In this document: one piece after another, positions 6,774 through 11,221 of the stretch
Layout of the letters: each line of letters opens with the position of its first letter
Position numbering within the stretch: the first letter of the stretch is position 1
NCBI GenBank assembly: GCA_964235705.1
Contig: CAXSDP010000101.1
Span: forward strand, 1-11,221
From: RH-AL1 sp964235705
Lineage (GTDB): Bacteria; Pseudomonadota; Alphaproteobacteria; Rhizobiales; Beijerinckiaceae
Direction of reading: 5' to 3'
Length of the DNA: 11,221 nucleotides
Notes under the pieces: model-generated
Seen by the model: the letters and a program-made list of their open reading frames with translations, nothing else
What the model was told of the DNA's origin: nothing
Databases searched by the model: none
Translations under genes and position numbers: made by a program

Positions 6774-7619
6774 TCAATCGCTTGACTTGCCTAGGGCGTT
6801 CCTCAGCACGGTGAGCCGCTCCAGCGACAGAAGTGTCATCTCGGGCGTGGCTGCGGACAGCGCGAGCATCATCGCTTCGAGCGCCACCATTGTGACGCCA
6901 TGGAGCGCGACGCGTCCGGGTTGGCCGCGCGGGACGGCGACGACCCTGTCCGCCATCGTAGCGAGGCGTCCCGCGGCATCCTCGGTGAAGAGCACCACGG
7001 GAAGGCCGAGTTGCCGTGCCGTCGTCATCACGACCCGCACCTCGCGGTAGATCCGGCCGTAGGCGAGGAGGAGGAGCACGTCGCCACTTCCGAGGTCAAG
7101 CAGTTGGTCGGCGAGCATTCTCCCGGTCCGATCGAGGACGTTGCTGCGCCGGCCTGTCCGACGCAGCAACGTCGTGACGTAGTGGGCAAGGCCCGCCGAA
7201 GGACCGATGCCGAAGACGACGATGCGCTTCGCCCGATCGAGCATGAGCGCCGCCTCCGCGATCTGCGTGCGCGTCCCGTCCGCCCGTAGAACCGCCAAGC
7301 CATCCTCGTGCATGCGTAGCGCCGTCTCGACCGCGGCATCGGCGCTATGGGTCATCTCGGTCAGGGTCCGCCTCATGGCCTGTGCGGGACCCACGGATTT
7401 GGTGTTCGCTTGAGCCAAGGTCTTCTTGAGCTCGGCCATGCCGGCGAAGCCCAGGGTCTGGACCGTGCGGATCACGGTGGCGTTCGACGTGGAGGCTCGG
7501 GCGGCGATCTCGGCGGCCGAACTGGCGAGGGCCTCGATCGGGTGTTCGTCGATGTAGGCCAGGACTCGACGACCGGCGGAGCCCAGCTTCATTCCGGACG
7601 CGCGCTCCTGCAAGGTCAT
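6774..7619 (-). CDS. RpiR/MurR-family transcriptional regulator
   Basis: Intact 281-residue regulator, normal length for the family, typically controlling sugar-phosphate or amino-sugar metabolism. Residues about 12-75 form the N-terminal HTH_6 domain (recognition region SAAEIAARASTSNATVIRTVQTLGF at 34-58). Residues about 130-255 form a SIS sugar-phosphate-binding domain (RIVVFGIGPSAGLA at 132-145, then LLLLAYGRIYREV and LGLPVVLFTE). ATG 7617-7619 gives MTLQERASG. An internal ATG at codon 10 follows AGGAG by 12 bases, whereas the first ATG has no clear Shine-Dalgarno sequence, so translation may start at 7592. The upstream 60 bp are AT-rich with a palindrome, suggesting a promoter. No target operon adjoins it; the only nearby genes are efflux remnants. 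It is the only gene here without visible damage. Confidence 0.92.
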   Translation of the reverse strand: MTLQERASGMKLGSAGRRVLAYIDEHPIEALASSAAEIAARASTSNATVIRTVQTLGFAGMAELKKTLAQANTKSVGPAQAMRRTLTEMTHSADAAVETALRMHEDGLAVLRADGTRTQIAEAALMLDRAKRIVVFGIGPSAGLAHYVTTLLRRTGRRSNVLDRTGRMLADQLLDLGSGDVLLLLAYGRIYREVRVVMTTARQLGLPVVLFTEDAAGRLATMADRVVAVPRGQPGRVALHGVTMVALEAMMLALSAATPEMTLLSLERLTVLRNALGKSSD

Positions 7620-7661
7620 TGATCATACTGCTGTAGCATAATCACTCATCCTCGCATATTT

Positions 7662-7677
7662 CGTAACGCACATTACG
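7662..7677. promoter_or_regulatory. Palindrome upstream of the RpiR-type gene
   Basis: CGTAA, six bases, TTACG lies about 45-60 bp before the RpiR start in a distinctly AT-rich pocket (about 7640-7675) of otherwise GC-rich DNA. Position suits an operator for autoregulation or control by another factor. I cannot assign -35 and -10 boxes with confidence. Confidence 0.35.
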
Positions 7678-7996
7678 CTGGTGGCGCTCTCGGCGTTATC
7701 TTGGGCTTGCGATGACCTCTACGACACTGCAAGAGCCTCCCACCGGCTCGGAGACATTTTCCGCGGCTTCCGTCGTCGCGTCGAGGCACTCACCATGACG
7801 CTGGTCGTCGCGAGGAACAACAGGTGCCGTTGTTCCACAGGCACCTCTCATCGAGGCTCACGCCCATCGCCATAGCCGCAGCGACCCACACGTCTCGCTC
7901 CACTCGACCTGGACGGATCGGTTCACGATCAGTGCCAGTGCCGGCCTTGAGCGACGCGCCGCCGCGCCGTCCTGCGCTCGCACCGGTCCGCGGGCG
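7678..7996. other. Stretch without a recognisable gene
   Basis: Between the RpiR promoter region and the first recognisable residues of the efflux adaptor remnant. It holds the hairpin at 7814-7836. The rest of the adaptor gene would be expected on the plus strand here, but I could not recognise it in any frame, so it is probably deleted. Confidence 0.5.
7814..7836. repeat. Perfect 8-bp inverted repeat (hairpin)
   Basis: GGAACAAC (7814-7821) and GTTGTTCC (7829-7836) around a 7-base loop AGGTGCC. No T-run follows. It lies in the gene-less stretch ahead of the efflux remnants, so it may be a regulator site or an element remnant. Confidence 0.45.
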
Positions 7997-8347
7997 CAGT
8001 GCCCGAACGCCTACAAGAGGCTGTGGCCCGGCACCTTCGTCAACGCCCACGCCGTAGTCGCCGTGGGTAAGAACGGCACGATCGTTCCGCTACCCGCCGT
8101 TCAACGGGGACCGAACGGCCTCTTCGTGGACGTGGTCGGATCCGACGACGTCGCCCGCATGCGGACCGCGACCGTACGGCAGTCGCGCGATGGCGAGGCC
8201 CTTGTCGCCTCCGGGCCGAAGGGTGACGAGCGCGTCGTCACCGATGGGCAGTCCGATCCGACGAACGGCGCCAAGGTGGCGGTCGTCACCCGGCGACGCC
8301 GCACGAGGGGTGCAGAGCTCGACTTCGGCCAGCGCCGGGCTGCTTCC
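7997..8347 (+). pseudogene. RND efflux adaptor (MdtA-like), C-terminal remnant
   Basis: C-terminal ~100 codons of a periplasmic membrane-fusion protein that would link an RND pump to an outer-membrane channel. Recognisable from AQCPNAYKRLWPGTFVNAH (family: FPN..K.LWPG.FV.A), then VPLPAVQRGPNGLFVDVVG and GDERVVTDGQSDPTNGAKVAVV, the typical end of the beta-barrel and membrane-proximal domains. The N-terminal lipoyl and hairpin domains are absent upstream. No stop codon follows: the frame runs on without a break into the start of the pump gene at 8348 (GTG AAG TTG). These are normally two separate proteins, so a stop or frame change has been lost. MdtA-like is by resemblance; the exact orthologue is not known. 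Confidence 0.75.
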
Positions 8348-9110
8348 GTGAAGTTGTGGTCCGGCTTCATCCGCCGTCACATCGCCACCATCATGCAGAT
8401 GACCGCCGTCGGCGCGGGTGGGATGCTCGGCTTCCAGCGCTCGCCCGTGGCCGCGCTGCCCACGGTCGACGTGCCGACGATCCAGGTCAGGGCGTCCCTG
8501 CCGAGCGCCGACCATGGTGGCTCCAGTCGTCACGCCGCCGAAACGGCAGTTCGGTCATCTTCCTGTTCCCGCGCCGGCTGTGGGCGACGGTGATCCCGGC
8601 GGTGGCGGTCTCCATCTCGTTCCTCGGCACCTTCGCGGTCATGGACGTGCTCGGCTACAGCCTTGAGAAACTGTCGCTGATGGTCCGGACGATCGCCGTC
8701 GGTTTCGTGGTCGATGACGCGATCATCATGATCGAGACTATCACCCGCCACATCGAGGAGGGATCGTCCCCGCTGGAGGCGGCGCTGAAGGACTCGGCTG
8801 AGATCGGCTTCACCACCCTGTCCATCTCCGTGTCGCTCGTCGCGGTGTTCATCCCGCCGTTGTTCATGAGCGCGTCGTCGGCAAGATGTTCCAGGAGTTC
8901 GCGGTGACGGTGAGCGTCGCGATCGCGGTCTCGTCGCTCGCGTCGCCGACGCTCACGCCGATGATGCGCGCGCGCCTCCTGCCGAAACGATCGACCGCGC
9001 GCTGAACCGGGTCCCGCGGGCGCTGGAGCGAGCCTTCGACGCGCTGGCGGACGGCTACGCGCGCGCTGCGCTTGGCGCTCCGTTTCCGCCTCGTCACACT
9101 CCTCGTCATG
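8348..9110 (+). pseudogene. RND efflux pump (MdtB-like), internally deleted and frameshifted
   Basis: Remains of an inner-membrane multidrug pump normally about 1,040 residues long. It starts in frame with the adaptor: SGFIRRHIATIMQMTAV, then LPVDVPTIQV-like sequence as PTVDVPTIQVRASLPS (residues ~1-50). A frame change near 8510 gives TMVAPVVTPPKRQFG, and a second frame begins at VIFLFPRRLWATVIP, equivalent to family residue ~340: roughly 280 residues (most of the first periplasmic domain) are missing. TM4 keeps the proton-relay pair (VGFVVDDAIIMIE). After FIPPLFMS another frameshift near 8870 leads to VVGKMFQEFAVTVSVAIAVSS and LTPMMRARLLP up to TGA 9003-9005. Further frame changes trace ERAFDALADGYAR and RFRLVTLLVM, where transposase DNA begins at about 9111. 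Nonfunctional. Confidence 0.85.
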
Positions 9111-9730
9111 TGTCGTCCTGGCCGGGCGCGTACGCCGATGGGACAGCCAGCGCCGGATCTGCTTCGCAGTCTCAGCGAAGCCGAGAGCCCGAAGCTCGCG
9201 CCAGAGCCGCATGGCGTTCTCGCAGCCTGCGCCAAGCCGGGCGTGTAAGTGGTCGAGGATGCTCGGCTCCGGACCGCGCAGACCATGGAGCGGGAAGCGC
9301 TCGGCAAACGCGTATTTGTGCACGGTGGCGCGGGCCAGGCCGGTCTCGCGATTGATGCGCCGGAGCGACTGCCCTGCCGCGCGGCGGGGACGGACATCGT
9401 CGTGGAGCGCCTCCCATCGTCCGACCGCCGCGGCTCGGGCGAGTGCCTCGGCGGGGGGCCCCGGATACGTTTTGGTGCGGCGCGTCGAGGACACAGGTGC
9501 CATGACCGGCGGCAACGGCTCCAGGCGCGGGTGGACGGGGGCAAGCCAGCGCTCGACCATCTGCCGGGTGTTGAGCAGCAGATGCCATCGGTCGGCGCCT
9601 AGCCCGAGAGTCGGCGCGCCAAGCGTGATTCACGTGCGTATTCGGTCGAGCGGTCGCGTGCCACGAGCCGGATCTGCGGCTCGTGCCGGAGCCAGGCGGC
9701 CAGCGTCTCGGCCGAGCGGTCGGGCAGCAG
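9111..9730 (-). pseudogene. ISL3-family transposase, middle fragment with a frameshift
   Basis: Begins abruptly at LLPDRSAETLAAWLRHEP next to IS66 sequence, continues RLVARDRSTEYAR, then changes frame near 9630 (one extra G would give YARGITLGAP). It goes on as GLGADRWHLLLNTRQMVERWL, holding one catalytic Asp of the ISL3 DDE domain. A helix-turn-helix insertion follows (AAGQSLRRINRETGLARATVHKYAF), then ENAMRLWRELRALGF and KQIRRWLSHRRTRPARTT, where the family resemblance ends at the efflux remnant. The N-terminal zinc-binding/DNA-binding domain with the first catalytic Asp and the C-terminal part with the Glu are absent. I see no terminal inverted repeats. It is a dead fragment; the element it came from probably truncated the pump gene. 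Confidence 0.8.
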
Positions 9731-9894
9731 TCCGACAGCCACACCGCCGGGTGGTACCCGTCCATCATCGCGCGCACCACCGAGGCGGCCCGTGTCGGCG
9801 CGGCCTGGTGCACCACCGCCTCGGCGCAGCGGAAGACCCAGTGCGTGCCGTTGCAGCCCTCGATCCTGACGCCGGTTTCATTCGAGGCCACCAC

Positions 9895-9920
9895 ACCCGG
9901 GTCAAGCCCGAGAGCAGGCT
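9895..9920. repeat. Short dispersed palindromic repeat (third) in the IS66 gene
   Basis: Contains CCCGGGTCAAGCCCGAG (9896-9912), a near-palindrome around TCAAG. This type is common between alphaproteobacterial genes as far as I recall. On the transposase strand it reads as an extra GSLLSGLTRV between ALRRA and VASNETG, and the frame changes here. Confidence 0.55.
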
Positions 9921-10117
9921 ACCGGCCCGGCGCAGGGCGGAAACGGCGGTCTCGCGTCCGCCCGCGAAACGATGCTGTCCGCGTCGCAGCAGGTTCATCA
10001 ACCCGCCCTGGCTGAGCGTGAGCCCGAACAGATCGGACAATGCGCCCTGCAGCCGCTCGTAGGACAACGCCTGGAAGGTCTTCAGGTACAGGGCCACCGC
10101 GTGCAGGCGCGGGCCGA

Positions 10118-10141
10118 TGGTTCGACAGGCTCACCATGAGG
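10118..10141 (+). repeat. Dispersed repeat, TTCGACAGGCTCA core, copy 1
   Basis: TGGTTCGACAGGCTCACCATGAGG, a sequence type scattered through many alphaproteobacterial genomes, to my knowledge. Its 13-base core (10121-10133) is identical to the copy at 10399-10411. On the transposase strand it reads MVSLSNH, a known signature of this repeat in mistranslated proteins. It sits between EARGTP and the LYLKTFQ segment and shifts the frame. Confidence 0.7.
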
Positions 10142-10395
10142 GGCGTGCCCCTGGCCTCGGCTGGGACCGGCGCGGCGACCCGCAGGCCGCAGCGCGGGCA
10201 GCGGATCGCCAACCGCCGATGCTGGGTGACGAGCGGCGCCACGGCGGGCAGGTCGATGCGCTCAAACACGCTGACCACGTCGGCGGGAAGGTCGGCCGAC
10301 AAGGCCGCACCGCACCCCGTGTAGCGGTCAGGGCGATGGGCGACAACAGTGTCGGGCACCTCCCTCATCATCCGGCTGTGACCTTCGTACCCAGT

Positions 10396-10417
10396 CCCTT
10401 CGACAGGCTCAGGATGG
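10396..10417 (+). repeat. Dispersed repeat, TTCGACAGGCTCA core, copy 2
   Basis: CCCTTCGACAGGCTCAGGATGG, same orientation as copy 1, cores 278 bp apart. On the transposase strand it reads ILSLSKG directly after SRPGGA, and the frame changes before EGHSRMMREVPD. Confidence 0.7.
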
Positions 10418-10613
10418 CGCCGCCGGGCCTGCTCTGCTCGCGCCGCTCCTTGCGATCCGTGCTCGGCGGCTTGGACGAGGTGCGTGACGTCGCCTCTGGC
10501 CGCTGCAGCCGCAGCACCAGCTCGATCAAGTCTTCCCGGCTGAGACGTTCGAGATCGCTGCGGCCCATGCTTCATCGAATCAGCGATCCGCGATCATCGC
10601 AAGAGGTGGGTAA

Positions 10614-11036
10614 TTACGGCCTGCGCGCCACCGTGGGCATGGCCGGCGTGGCTGGTCGAGGTTGTGAAGCCGAACATGCGGTGAAGGCTGGCACGAACAC
10701 CTCCGGGGTTGGTTGCTTGTAGCCAATTGAACCATGTGGACGAACGGTGTTGCAGTGCCGTCACCAGCTCTCGATGACGACCTGTGCTTCGCGCAGTGAG
10801 GTGAAGATCTCACCATCAAGCAGTCCGTCCCTGAGCCTGGCATTGAACGTCTCGACGTAGCCGTTCTCCCATGGGCTATCCGGGGAGATGTAGGCTGTCT
10901 TCGCGCCAACGGCGCCGATCCAGTCCCGCACAGTCTGGGCGATGAACTCGGGTCCGTTGTCGGAGCGGATGTGACCCGGCACGCCGCGCAGGATGAACAA
11001 GTCCCAGAGCCCGTCGATGACGTCGACCGTCTTCAG
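10614..11036 (-). pseudogene. IS3-family transposase (OrfB), C-terminal fragment with an internal stop
   Basis: Integrase-core (rve) part of an IS3-type OrfB. It reads DVIDGLWDLFILRGVPGHIRSDNGPEF, with the second catalytic Asp, then SPDSPWENGYVETFNARLRDGLLDGE with the catalytic Glu, then EAQVVIESW. A TGA at 10761-10763 stands where the family has Arg (ESWRRHYN-like), a one-base change from CGA. The same frame resumes as RHCNTVRPHGSIGYKQPTPEVFVPAF and ends at TAA 10614-10616, a normal C-terminus. Upstream of about 11036 I cannot recognise the rest of the domain; the first catalytic Asp and the whole of OrfA are absent, so the element is truncated. Strand and family are clear; the subgroup is not. 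Confidence 0.82.
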
Positions 11037-11110
11037 CTGGACACCTCCAAGGATTTCTCCTGTTTGACGCCTGATGTGAGTCCATCCGCTTGCGGGCGGG
11101 GGCTGGATCG

Positions 11111-11221
11111 ATGCGGGGTCAGGCTGGGTCCTTCGGCATCGACCTTCGCCACGGGCTGATCCGCACCTGGGCGGTCACCGGCGCCGCCGCCCACGACGGC
11201 GCCAGGCTCGCGGCTTTCCTC
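11111..11221 (+). pseudogene. IS5-like transposase fragment running off the window
   Basis: Reading from ATG 11111: SFGIDLRHGLIRTWAVTGAAAHDGARLAAFL resembles the segment of IS5-type DDE transposases around the second conserved block (pattern VDxRHGLIRxxxVTxAxxHD). It has no proper N-terminal domain upstream and begins beside an IS3 fragment, so it is probably an internal fragment. The end lies outside the window. The family call is moderate because the segment is only about 37 codons. Confidence 0.55.

Larger units (their letters stand above)
9731..10568 (-). pseudogene. IS66-family transposase, N-terminal part broken by three short repeats
   Basis: Start MGRSDLERLSREDLIELVLRLQ (ATG 10566-10568) and SRTSSKPPSTDRKERREQSRPGGA match the IS66 TnpC N-terminus. 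The order continues with a zinc-ribbon-like segment (TGCGAAL, CPRCG; the partner of the first Cys reads Tyr in RYTGCG), then LYLKTFQALSYERLQGALSDLFGLTLSQGGLMNLLRR, and the start of the DDE domain VASNETGVRIEGCNGTHWVFRCAEAVVHQ to MMDGYHPAVWLSD. It then joins ISL3 sequence at about 9731. The four pieces use alternating frames, and each of the three switches (about 10390-10420, 10115-10142 and 9895-9920) coincides with a short repeat. The C-terminal half, with the rest of the catalytic domain, is missing. TnpA/TnpB partners are not visible. Confidence 0.85.

Noticed and set aside
6525..6814. Short plus-strand readings in the AraC-RpiR gap
   Set aside because: Under 95 codons, no recognisable motif or ribosome-binding site, and two overlap in different frames.
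7681..8057. Small open frames between RpiR and the efflux remnant
   Set aside because: No family resemblance. They overlap each other in different frames and end within the adaptor remnant.
9895..10417. CRISPR-like array from the repeated TTCGACAGGCTCA core
   Set aside because: Only two copies 278 bp apart, with transposase coding sequence between them rather than spacers, and no cas genes.
11037..11110. Upstream part of the IS3 OrfB or an OrfA end
   Set aside because: Translations (for example RRQTGEILGGVQLKTV) could not be matched to the family with any confidence.

Overview
High-GC DNA in which almost every recognisable gene is broken. The protein families (IS1182, IS66, ISL3, IS3 and IS5 type transposases, two short-chain dehydrogenases beside an AraC regulator, an RpiR regulator, an MdtA/MdtB-like efflux pair) and short dispersed palindromic repeats suggest an alphaproteobacterium, perhaps Methylobacterium-like. 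That assignment is inference from family resemblance. The window looks like a decaying accessory region, such as a plasmid or genomic island. I see no rRNA, tRNA or CRISPR array.

Layout. (1) 52-1573: an IS1182-type insertion sequence with about 21-bp imperfect terminal inverted repeats and a transposase split by a one-base frameshift. (2) 1574-3575: the first ~85 codons of an FAD monooxygenase, cut by the IS end. It overlaps by 4 bp an MFS transporter that lacks its N-terminus, and the transporter abuts head-to-head the C-terminal FCD domain of a GntR-type regulator. A deletion appears to have removed the promoter region and both N-termini. (3) 3697-6426: two SDR oxidoreductase genes on the minus strand and a divergent AraC regulator. 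One SDR lacks the glycine-rich cofactor motif, the second has a one-base deletion, and the regulator has a stop codon at a conserved Trp. (4) 6774-7619: an RpiR/MurR regulator, the only gene that looks intact. (5) about 7997-9110: remnants of an RND efflux operon (adaptor C-terminus fused in frame to the start of the pump, then a large internal deletion and several frameshifts). (6) 9111-11221: nested transposase fragments. An ISL3 fragment is joined to an IS66 fragment that is interrupted by three short repeats; then come an IS3-type OrfB C-terminus with an internal stop, and the beginning of an IS5-type fragment running off the window.

Functionally, the region once held an uptake/oxidation unit (GntR, MFS, flavin monooxygenase), an AraC-controlled SDR pair and an efflux pump. 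As read, none should make a full normal product; only the RpiR regulator should. I found no convincing new biological system. The informative signals are the kinds of lesion and the short repeats at the breakpoints. Reading-frame lesions could in principle be assembly errors, but the variety here (nonsense changes, an in-frame motif loss, large deletions, repeat insertions) favours real decay.
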